From assembly GCA_943326825.2 (NCBI GenBank), contig CALPUT020000075.1:1-9369 (forward strand): a stretch of 9,369 bases of DNA. The letters run 5' to 3'. Under the pieces are notes generated by a model. That model did not search any database. It saw nothing but the letters and a program-made list of their open reading frames with translations, and was not told where the DNA came from. Source of the stretch: Chryseobacterium gleum (GTDB lineage: Bacteria > Bacteroidota > Bacteroidia > Flavobacteriales_D > Crocinitomicaceae). The translations under genes and the position numbers were made by a program. Every line of letters starts with the position of its first letter. Position 1 is the first letter of the stretch. This document shows, piece after piece, positions 1 through 6,442 of the stretch.

Positions 1-1584
1 AATACAATTGATGCTGCAAATGGAGTTATGAATATTTCAGTTTTCTTTAAAGGATCTGCTCCTAGTTCAACTGAATTCAATGGTACAGGTAAAATTTTCT
101 GTGTTGAGTTTACTAAAACTGCTAACTTCCAACAAATTGATACAGCTGTAGTTTCAGCTACTTTCTTACAAGAAAGTTATATTACAGGTGTTGCTACAAG
201 ATCGGTTTCAAATGGTAAAGCAATTACTTACAGAAATGAAAACTTTGTTGGAACTTTAAAATTCTGGTCTGATAATAGTGCAATTAAATATGATGCAGGT
301 GCTCCTAATACATATTTAATTACAAATGTTCAAGGTGCTGATGTATCAACAGGTGTTTTAAATGCTAATAACATTCTTGTTAACCCATCATTATTAGGTA
401 CATTTAATTATTCTTTAACTAATGGATTAGGAATTAGTATCAAGAGAGATATTAATAATCTTGCAGTTGTTCAAGGTTTAATTAATGCAGCTGATGTCGC
501 TTTAGGTAAAGATTTAATTACTAATGTATCTTCATTTACTCCTTCTATTTATCAAGCAATTGCATTAGATGTTAATATGGATGGTGTTGTAAGTGCTGGT
601 GATATTTCTCAAATCAAACAAAGAGCAACATTAAACATACCTGAGTTCCAACAAGCATGGAATTATTCAAATGCTGGTGTTTCAAACGGTCAAGCTTCTA
701 AAGATTGGATATTTGTTGATTCTGCTAGAATTCAAAATAATGCAGCTTACCAGAGATCTTCTACTTTCCCATTAAATGATAACGTTGGTTTTTCTAAAGC
801 AAAAGTTCCTGTAACTCCATTTGTTTTAAGTGTACCAGTTTCAAGTTATTCTAACTGTCCAGTTATCACAGCTGAAACTTACAAATCAATTATGTTAGGT
901 GATGTTGATGGAAGTTATGCTGCTTTCAACGCTGATGGTGTTTTGAAAAGTTTAGAAAACAATGGTAAAGTTATTTTAGATGTAACAAATGCAATCGATA
1001 ATGGAACTTCAATTGATATTCCAGTTTCAATTATGTCTGCTACTGATGTAAGAGCTTTAGATTTCGCTTTCAAATTCAATGAGGATAAATTAACTTTTAA
1101 TTCAATTGTTTCTAATAACAATGAAATTGATGGTTTTGCTCACTTCAATGAAAATGATAGAACATTAAGATATACAGCAACTGATATGACAAACTTTGAT
1201 TTAAACAAAGTTGTTTTAACTGTAAGATTTGATAAAGTTAATGGTAATGTTACTGCTAACGATATCAACTCAACTTTTGGTTTATTAAATGGTAAAGTAG
1301 TTCAAGTTGAATTAGATGCCTTAACTAATAGTTTATCTTCTTTATCTTCAATGTTGGTGAATATTTTCCCAAATCCAACGATGAATATTTTAAACATCGT
1401 TTCACCAGAAAATGCAACTGTAGAAATTATGGATGTAACTGGTCAAAATGCACTTATACAATCTACTGTAAACGCTAACGAACCAACAACATTAAATGTT
1501 GAAGGTTTTGCAGCTGGTATGTATGTTGTAAAAGTTTATAACAACAATTTCAATAGAATTGAAAGAATTGTTATTTCTAAATAA
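1..1584 (+). CDS. Secreted T9SS substrate with dockerin-like and cohesin-like domains (5' end outside window)
   Basis: The frame is open from base 1, so the true start lies upstream and the first in-window ATG (28) is internal. Numbering the 527 visible residues from base 1: residues 1-75 look like the end of an Ig/cohesin-like beta domain. Residues 80-150 form a beta region leading into a dockerin-like region. Its first calcium loop (139-150, LTNGLGISIKRD) is degenerate; its second (190-201, DVNMDGVVSAGD) is canonical. A SKDWIFVD stretch (233-240) and GDVDGSY (300-306) follow, an arrangement I associate with large Bacteroidota surface proteins. Residues ~322-430 are a cohesin-like domain related to the one in the next gene. 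Residues ~441-527 are a type A T9SS sorting domain with FPNP (456-459), a GMYVVKV strand and a terminal ISK. The protein should cross the outer membrane by T9SS and be anchored or released there. An adhesin or scaffold role is inference; no catalytic domain is visible. A strong terminator follows. Confidence 0.88.
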   Translation, partial: NTIDAANGVMNISVFFKGSAPSSTEFNGTGKIFCVEFTKTANFQQIDTAVVSATFLQESYITGVATRSVSNGKAITYRNENFVGTLKFWSDNSAIKYDAGAPNTYLITNVQGADVSTGVLNANNILVNPSLLGTFNYSLTNGLGISIKRDINNLAVVQGLINAADVALGKDLITNVSSFTPSIYQAIALDVNMDGVVSAGDISQIKQRATLNIPEFQQAWNYSNAGVSNGQASKDWIFVDSARIQNNAAYQRSSTFPLNDNVGFSKAKVPVTPFVLSVPVSSYSNCPVITAETYKSIMLGDVDGSYAAFNADGVLKSLENNGKVILDVTNAIDNGTSIDIPVSIMSATDVRALDFAFKFNEDKLTFNSIVSNNNEIDGFAHFNENDRTLRYTATDMTNFDLNKVVLTVRFDKVNGNVTANDINSTFGLLNGKVVQVELDALTNSLSSLSSMLVNIFPNPTMNILNIVSPENATVEIMDVTGQNALIQSTVNANEPTTLNVEGFAAGMYVVKVYNNNFNRIERIVISK

Positions 1585-1610
1585 TTTATTTTCATCGATA
1601 AATAACAAAG

Positions 1611-1645
1611 AAGTCGTTCCTAATCTATTTAGGGACGACTTTTTT
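1611..1645 (+). terminator. Rho-independent terminator after the first T9SS protein gene
   Basis: A 13-bp stem (1611-1623 with 1629-1641; arms AAGTCGTTCCTAA and TTAGGGACGACTT, one T-G wobble) encloses a 5-base loop. The 3' arm runs into a T tract at 1640-1645. It lies 26 bases after the TAA of the upstream gene and 28 bases before the next ATG. It should therefore end the first transcript, and the second T9SS gene probably has its own promoter. The T tract is on one side only, so it works in the + direction. Confidence 0.92.
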
Positions 1646-1673
1646 ACATTAATAATATATTAAAAACAAAAAA

Positions 1674-2921
1674 ATGAAATTATTATTTACTATTTCAGCA
1701 TTACTATTTACTACACTAATTTTTGCTCAAAAAGATTTAAATCATGATAAAAGTTTGACTGATTCAATGCTTTTCGATTTAGATCAATCAGTTGTTACAT
1801 CTGTTTCTGGTACAACATATATAGATGTTCCTATGTACATAAAATCTACTTCTGTAGTAAATTCATTTGATTTTTGGTTTAAATATGATGAAACAAAATT
1901 AACATATGATACTGTTGTTTCTAGTTTTCCTTCTTTAGATCCATTTACAAGTTTTAACGCTAATAATCATTATTTAAGTAATACTACTTCTGGTCCAAAT
2001 AGCAATTATGTTGTTCCATTAAATACAACTTTATTGACGGTTCGATTTATATTATTAAATCCATGTTCTAAAATAATAAGTTCTGATTTTAATTCAATTA
2101 ATACTTTGACAAACGGTACTAATTGTAATAATCGTTTTATCTCACCTACACAAACTCAACAAATACCTGCTATTATTTCAACAAATTCCTTTTATTGCTC
2201 AAATCGATCTATATCTTTTTCTTATCCATCATCAATTTCGGGACAAAACATAACAAATTATTCATGGGATTTTGGTAATTCTATTACTGACAATAATCAA
2301 AACACTTCTGTTACCTATGTTAATGATGGAGATTATACAGTAACTCTTATAACTACTAATTCATCTGGCTGTTCTTTTACAGCCTACAAATATATTCATG
2401 TTGATAGTTCTCCAATTGCAAGTTTTACATCTTCTTATGATTCAAATTCAGGAGTTTCAACATTTACTAATACATCAACTATTTCTACAGGTACAATAAA
2501 TCAATTTGATTGGAATTTTGGAGATAATTTAACTTCTCCAATAGAAAATCCTACTCATATTTATTCTTCAGTTGGAACATACACAGTTAATTTAACTGTT
2601 ACATCAATGATTGGATGCTCAGATAGTACTTCAAATACTATAACAATCACTCCAATGACTAATAGCTTAGAAGAATTAAACAGTTTATCTAATGTAACAA
2701 TTTTTCCAAATCCTGCTTCGACTAATATTGTAATAAAAGTTAAAGAAAAATCTACATTTTGTTTATTTGACTTAGCAGGAAATCAACTGTCAGAATTAAT
2801 CAATTTAGAACAGAATGATCAGCATACTTTAAATTTAACTTTATTCTCCTCAGGCTTTTATATATTGAAAGAAATGAATGAAAATAATTCTAATATGTAC
2901 AAAATTGAAATTGTAAAATAA
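1674..2921 (+). CDS. Secreted PKD-domain protein with cohesin-like domain and T9SS type A sorting domain
   Basis: Complete 415-residue protein. Residues 1-18 are a signal peptide (Lys2, hydrophobic core, likely cut in LIFA-QK). Residues ~40-155 are a cohesin-like beta domain (YIDVPMYI at 49-56, DFWFKYDETKLTYD at 66-79, LTVRF at 121-125). Residues ~185-245 are a PKD domain (SWDFGN 197-202, YTVTLITTN 221-229), and ~247-327 a second (FDWNFGD 278-284, HIYSSVGTYTVNLTV 295-309). Residues ~331-415 are the T9SS sorting domain (IFPNP 343-347, SGFYILKE 393-400, ending EIVK). PKD domains usually mediate protein or carbohydrate contacts in surface proteins. No enzyme domain is present, so adhesion, scaffold or matrix is the best guess. 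The ATG was chosen because it gives an intact signal peptide right after an A-rich leader (TTAAAAACAAAAAA). The preceding terminator implies separate transcription. The protein is Asn/Ser/Thr rich, as usual for such exported proteins. Confidence 0.9.
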   Translation: MKLLFTISALLFTTLIFAQKDLNHDKSLTDSMLFDLDQSVVTSVSGTTYIDVPMYIKSTSVVNSFDFWFKYDETKLTYDTVVSSFPSLDPFTSFNANNHYLSNTTSGPNSNYVVPLNTTLLTVRFILLNPCSKIISSDFNSINTLTNGTNCNNRFISPTQTQQIPAIISTNSFYCSNRSISFSYPSSISGQNITNYSWDFGNSITDNNQNTSVTYVNDGDYTVTLITTNSSGCSFTAYKYIHVDSSPIASFTSSYDSNSGVSTFTNTSTISTGTINQFDWNFGDNLTSPIENPTHIYSSVGTYTVNLTVTSMIGCSDSTSNTITITPMTNSLEELNSLSNVTIFPNPASTNIVIKVKEKSTFCLFDLAGNQLSELINLEQNDQHTLNLTLFSSGFYILKEMNENNSNMYKIEIVK

Positions 2922-2944
2922 TTAATCTAAAATAACCATCTAAT

Positions 2945-4468
2945 TCAATTCTTTTTTAAAGAATACAAATCCAACCTTCTGTCCTTTAAGTTTTTTACAC
3001 TTCCATGAACGTGTAATTCTTGAAGTAAATCTAAATCTACATCACAAATTAGAATCATTTCCGTATTAGGTGTAGCTTCTGCTTTAATGCCATTTGTTGG
3101 AAAAGCAAAATCACAAGGTGTGAAAACGGCAGATTGCGCAAATTGAATATCCATATTACTTACTTTTGGTAAATTACCTACACAACCAGCAATGGCTACG
3201 TAGCATTCGTTTTCAATTGCTCTAGCTTGAGCACAACGTTTAACACGATGAAATCCATTTTGGGTATCAGTTAAAAAAGGTACAAATAAAATTTTCATAC
3301 CTTCATCTGCTAATAATCTACTTAGTTCTGGAAATTCTGAATCGTAACAAATCAAAATTCCTATTTTACCACAATCTGTTTCAAATGTTTGAAGATGATT
3401 TCCACCAATCATTCCCCAAGAGTTGGCTTCACTAGGAGTAATGTGAAGTTTTCTGAATTGCTCATTAGTACCATCCCTTCTACATAAATAACCTACATTG
3501 TATAAGGATTTGTTTTCAATGAAAGGCATGCTTCCAGTGATAATGTTGATATTATATGAAATAGCAAATTCTTGAAATTTTTGTTTTATTTTTTCAGTAT
3601 CCTTTGCTAATCTTCTGATCGCATCAGCTTCTGGAAGTTCGTTGTATTTTGCCATTAAAGGGGCATTAAAAAACTCTGGAAATAAACAAAAATCACATCC
3701 ATAATCAGAAACGGCATCGATGAAATATTCCATTTGTTCGAATAGTCTTTCAATACTATCTAAAGGTCTCATTTGCCATTGAACCAAACCTAAACGTACC
3801 GTAGATTTTTTACTTTGAAATAAATCATCTCTTTTCTCATAGTAAATGTTATTCCACTCTAGTAAAGTAGCATATTCTTTTGAATTTGTATCATTAGGAA
3901 GATATCCAGTCATTATTTTCAAGACGTGAAAATCATTACTTAATTGAAAAGTCAAAACGGGATCAAATATTTCCTTTAGTCGTACTTTATTGATATATTC
4001 TTTTGGAGTTATTTGTTCTGCGTAATCAATGTAATTTGGTATTCTTCCTCCGAATACAATTGATTTTAAGTTCAGTTTTTCGCATAATTCTTTTCTTGAA
4101 TCATACAATCTACGACCTAGTCTTAAGCCTCTAAATTTTGGTGAAATAAAAACATCAATACCATATAACGTATCTCCGTCTTTATCATGCGTGTTGAAAG
4201 TATAATTCCCTGTAATATCCAAATAAGTATGGTCGCTTTCAGCTTTATCTTGCATGACTCTAATTGATAATGCACAACCTACAATAATGTTATCAGCTAA
4301 AATAACAATTTGGCCTTCAGGAAATTTTTTTAATAATGTTTTGATGTGTCTTTCTTTCCAATAGGCATTTTCCATATCATTATAAGAACTAATCATAGCA
4401 TTTTTAAGTTCTTCGTAATCTTCGATTCTTAAATGACGGATAACGACTTTTTTGATTTTCTTGGACAT
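2945..4468 (-). CDS. Bifunctional GNAT N-acetyltransferase / carbon-nitrogen hydrolase (nitrilase superfamily)
   Basis: This 507-residue protein fuses two enzymes. Residues ~8-215 are a GNAT acetyltransferase. The acetyl-CoA loop at 113-120 reads RGLRLGRR, so the fourth position of the usual R/Q-x-x-G-x-G/A is Arg. Residues ~223-490 are a carbon-nitrogen hydrolase with all three catalytic residues: Glu265 (LFPEFF), Lys340 (FRKLHITPSE) and nucleophile Cys374 (LICYDSEFPE). Such hydrolases cleave amides or nitriles through a thioester. The fusion resembles the Bacillus YhcX type and is recurrent in Bacteroidota; its substrate is unknown to me. No signal peptide or membrane segment is present, so it should be cytoplasmic. 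The ATG at 4468 follows an A-rich leader (GAAAAACAAAAAAT) and a small inverted repeat. The 142-base gap from the upstream isoprenyl synthase leaves open whether it is transcribed separately. Its stop faces the convergent T9SS gene 23 bases away. Confidence 0.93.
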   Translation of the reverse strand: MSKKIKKVVIRHLRIEDYEELKNAMISSYNDMENAYWKERHIKTLLKKFPEGQIVILADNIIVGCALSIRVMQDKAESDHTYLDITGNYTFNTHDKDGDTLYGIDVFISPKFRGLRLGRRLYDSRKELCEKLNLKSIVFGGRIPNYIDYAEQITPKEYINKVRLKEIFDPVLTFQLSNDFHVLKIMTGYLPNDTNSKEYATLLEWNNIYYEKRDDLFQSKKSTVRLGLVQWQMRPLDSIERLFEQMEYFIDAVSDYGCDFCLFPEFFNAPLMAKYNELPEADAIRRLAKDTEKIKQKFQEFAISYNINIITGSMPFIENKSLYNVGYLCRRDGTNEQFRKLHITPSEANSWGMIGGNHLQTFETDCGKIGILICYDSEFPELSRLLADEGMKILFVPFLTDTQNGFHRVKRCAQARAIENECYVAIAGCVGNLPKVSNMDIQFAQSAVFTPCDFAFPTNGIKAEATPNTEMILICDVDLDLLQELHVHGSVKNLKDRRLDLYSLKKN

Positions 4469-4610
4469 ATTTTTTGTTTTTCAATCTAAAATTATTGATT
4501 GAAAACAACAATATGATAAATAGCACTAATTCTTAACCATGAATTAATATTATGAAAATCTAAGCCTAAATGATTTATTTAGAGATAATAATAAGTTAAT
4601 TTAGAATTGA
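4469..4610. other. Intergenic gap between isoprenyl synthase and GNAT/nitrilase genes
   Basis: This 142-base AT-rich stretch is the longest non-coding region in the window. Besides the 9-bp inverted repeat next to the GNAT/nitrilase gene it holds two smaller ones: TAATTC/GAATTA (4527-4532 with 4541-4546, 8-base loop) and CTAAAT/ATTTAG (4566-4571 with 4577-4582, 5-base loop). The last lies 29 bases after the isoprenyl synthase stop on the minus strand but has no clear T tract, so it is at best a weak terminator. I see no RNA gene, no small ORF worth calling, and no good match to the Bacteroidota promoter (TTTG, ~19-base spacer, TAnnTTTG). A promoter for the downstream gene is likely from the layout only. 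Confidence 0.5.
4478..4505 (-). promoter_or_regulatory. Inverted repeat in the leader of the GNAT/nitrilase gene
   Basis: TTTTCAATC (4478-4486) and GATTGAAAA (4497-4505) are perfect 9-bp inverted repeats around a 10-base AT-only loop. On the coding (minus) strand the hairpin ends 9 bases before the ATG at 4468 and the A-rich initiation region follows. It could be a leader hairpin affecting translation or a site for a dimeric regulator. No T tract follows in either direction, so it does not look like a terminator. In DNA this AT-rich a short palindrome may be chance. Confidence 0.3.
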
Positions 4611-5579
4611 TTAAATCTCTCGATCCATCAAATATGCAGCTAATTCTAATAATGGTTTCTTTTTTTCGTCTGGTATATTGATTTTTGCTAAAGCTTCTTT
4701 TGCAATTGAATAATGTTCTTGCATTATTCCTTTACAAATCTCTTTAACACCTATACTATCGAATAAATTACGAACGGCAGTCACTTTAAATTCAGCATCT
4801 TCTTCATTTAATAATACCGCAAGCTCATCTTTTTGGAAATCATTTGCCAATTCAAATGCTTTTAACAGCAGTAATGTTTTTTTATTGCAGATTACATCTC
4901 CACCAACTTGTTTACCAAATTTTTCAGGATCAGCATATAGATCTAATATATCATCCTGAATTTGAAAAGCAATTCCTACATGTTGACCAAATTCATAAAT
5001 TAATTCTTTGTTTTCTTTTGATGTTTCTGCTACAATTGCTCCCATTTCAAGTGCACAACCCAACAAAACAGAAGTCTTTAAGCGAATCATTTCAATGTAT
5101 TCAGTAATGGTTACATCTTTACGATTTTCAAAATCCATATCCATTTGCTGACCTTCGCATACTTCAACAGCAGTTTTATTAAATATATGTAATAATTCTG
5201 AAACAATTTTAGGGTCTTGTTTTGCTAACTCTTGATATGCTTTAACCAAAAGAACATCGCCCGAAAGTATGGCAATATTTTGATTCCATTTTTTATGAAC
5301 TGTCGCTTGCCCTCTTCTTACAGGTGCTTCATCCATAATGTCATCATGAATCAATGAAAAATTATGGAACAATTCAACTGATAAAGCCGCAGGTAACGAT
5401 TTATTACAATCGACACCAAAAGCATCAGTTGCCATCAAAGTAAGCACAGGACGCATTCTTTTACCTCCTAAAACAAGGAAATAGCGTAACGGATCATATA
5501 AGTTTGAAGGCGAAATCGGAAACTGTACATTCCCTATACCTTTTTCAACGATTTGTGAATAATATTGAATAGATTGCAT
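4611..5579 (-). CDS. Trans-isoprenyl diphosphate synthase (polyprenyl synthetase family)
   Basis: This 322-residue cytoplasmic enzyme condenses isopentenyl diphosphate with allylic diphosphates. Both aspartate-rich motifs are intact: DDIMD (79-83) and DDILD (209-213). Other family marks are GGKRMRP (38-44, diphosphate binding), RRG (88-90), GQQMDMDF (143-150), KTS (168-170), FGKQVGGD (221-228) and KKT (233-235). The first motif lacks the two-residue insertion of E. coli-type IspA (DDxxxxD). Phe74 sits five residues before it; a bulky aromatic there usually limits product length, whereas octaprenyl-type enzymes tend to have Ala. This favours a C15-C20 product, perhaps GGPP for carotenoids, over the menaquinone side chain, but that is inference, so I give no symbol. 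Length is normal. The ATG is fixed by its TAATG overlap with the rfbA stop, so the two are co-transcribed and probably translationally coupled. Confidence 0.95.
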   Translation of the reverse strand: MQSIQYYSQIVEKGIGNVQFPISPSNLYDPLRYFLVLGGKRMRPVLTLMATDAFGVDCNKSLPAALSVELFHNFSLIHDDIMDEAPVRRGQATVHKKWNQNIAILSGDVLLVKAYQELAKQDPKIVSELLHIFNKTAVEVCEGQQMDMDFENRKDVTITEYIEMIRLKTSVLLGCALEMGAIVAETSKENKELIYEFGQHVGIAFQIQDDILDLYADPEKFGKQVGGDVICNKKTLLLLKAFELANDFQKDELAVLLNEEDAEFKVTAVRNLFDSIGVKEICKGIMQEHYSIAKEALAKINIPDEKKKPLLELAAYLMDREI

Positions 5580-5581
5580 TA
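5577..5581 (-). other. TAATG stop-start overlap coupling rfbA to the isoprenyl synthase gene
   Basis: On the minus strand the TAA of rfbA (5581-5579) shares its last A with the ATG of the isoprenyl synthase gene (5579-5577). A one-base overlap like this normally means one mRNA and translational re-initiation. It also fixes the start of the downstream gene. Confidence 0.85.
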
Positions 5582-6442
5582 ATCTTTAATCAAGTTTAAT
5601 AAATAAGTACCATAACCACTTTTAACCAATGGTGTAGCTACCTTTTTTAATTGTTCTTTATCAATGAAACCTTTTCTGTATGCTATTTCTTCAATACATC
5701 CTATTTTAAGTCCTTGACGTTCTTCAATTACCTGAACAAATTGTCCAGCTTGCATCAATGAAGGAAATGTTCCAGTATCTAACCAAGCTGTTCCACGATT
5801 TAAAATCGCAACTTTTAATTTATTTTGTCTTAAATACTCAGCATTGACATCTGTAATCTCATATTCGCCTCTTGCTGATGGTTTAAGATTTTTTGCGATT
5901 TCAATAACTGAGTTATCATAAAAATACAATCCTGGAACGGCATAATTTGATTTTGGATTCTCTGGTTTTTCTTCGATTGAAATAGCTTTCATGTTGTCAT
6001 CAAATTCTACAACTCCATATCTTTCTGGATCACTTACATGATAAGCGTAAACTACTCCACCTTCAACATCAACATTTTCTTTTAAAAGATTTCCCATTCC
6101 TACTCCGTAGAAAATATTATCTCCTAAAATCAAAGCAACTTTATCTTTTCCAATGAATTCTTCTCCTAAAACAAAGGCTTGAGCTAGTCCGTTTGGTACT
6201 TCTTGAACTTTATATGAAAACTTACACCCTAATTGAGAACCATCACCTAATAATTTTTCAAAATGAGGAAGATCATGAGGTGTTGAAATAATTAAAATAT
6301 CATTTATTCCAGCACTCATTAAACTGGAAAGCGGATAATAAATCATTGGTTTGTCATAAATAGGCATTAATTGCTTACTGATTGCCAATGTTAATGGATG
6401 TAATCTTGTTCCAGATCCACCTGCAAGAATTATTCCTTTCAT
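5579..6442 (-). CDS. rfbA: Glucose-1-phosphate thymidylyltransferase
   Basis: This 287-residue enzyme makes dTDP-glucose from dTTP and glucose 1-phosphate, the first step to dTDP-L-rhamnose and other dTDP-sugars. The match to RfbA/RmlA is close along the whole length: nucleotide-binding loop LAGGSGTRL (6-14, Arg13), Lys23 and KPMIYYPLS (31-39), GLAQAF (85-90), LGDNIFYG (106-113, metal-ligand Asp108), DPERYGVVEF (138-147), EEKP (157-160), SNYAVPGLYFYD (165-176), SARGEYEITD (189-198) and WLDTGT (220-225, Asp222). All expected active-site positions are present and the length is normal, so it should be active. The odd point is context. The other dTDP-rhamnose genes (rfbB, rfbC, rfbD) are not next to it; it sits between an RND exporter and an isoprenyl synthase, overlapping both. 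Its start is set by the ATGA overlap with the exporter stop. Symbol synonym: rmlA. Confidence 0.97.
   Translation of the reverse strand: MKGIILAGGSGTRLHPLTLAISKQLMPIYDKPMIYYPLSSLMSAGINDILIISTPHDLPHFEKLLGDGSQLGCKFSYKVQEVPNGLAQAFVLGEEFIGKDKVALILGDNIFYGVGMGNLLKENVDVEGGVVYAYHVSDPERYGVVEFDDNMKAISIEEKPENPKSNYAVPGLYFYDNSVIEIAKNLKPSARGEYEITDVNAEYLRQNKLKVAILNRGTAWLDTGTFPSLMQAGQFVQVIEERQGLKIGCIEEIAYRKGFIDKEQLKKVATPLVKSGYGTYLLNLIKD
6439..6442 (-). other. ATGA overlap coupling the RND exporter gene to rfbA
   Basis: On the minus strand the rfbA ATG (6442-6440) overlaps the TGA of the exporter gene (6441-6439) in a four-base ATGA. This is the commonest sign of translational coupling within an operon and supports one transcript for exporter, rfbA and isoprenyl synthase. 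Confidence 0.85.

Noticed and set aside
915..1121. 68-codon minus-strand ORF
   Set aside because: It lies wholly inside the strongly supported T9SS protein gene on the other strand, and its translation shows no family features.
2903..2957. AATTGAA (2903-2909) / TTCAATT (2944-2950) followed by a T run, as a terminator
   Set aside because: The stem is 7 bp with one G-C pair and a 34-base loop; not stable enough to call.
2948..2964. ATTCTTT-TTT-AAAGAAT palindrome at the end of the GNAT/nitrilase gene
   Set aside because: It is an AT-rich hairpin inside coding sequence with no T tract beyond either arm; probably a by-product of Lys/Asn codons.
4506..4513. TATTGTTG on the minus strand as a Bacteroidota -7 box (TAnnTTTG)
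   Set aside because: It has one mismatch, and no TTTG element sits at the expected spacing upstream; too weak in AT-rich DNA.
4844..5107. 87-codon plus-strand ORF
   Set aside because: It is antisense to conserved isoprenyl synthase sequence (the DDILD region), with low-complexity Leu/Gln-rich translation.
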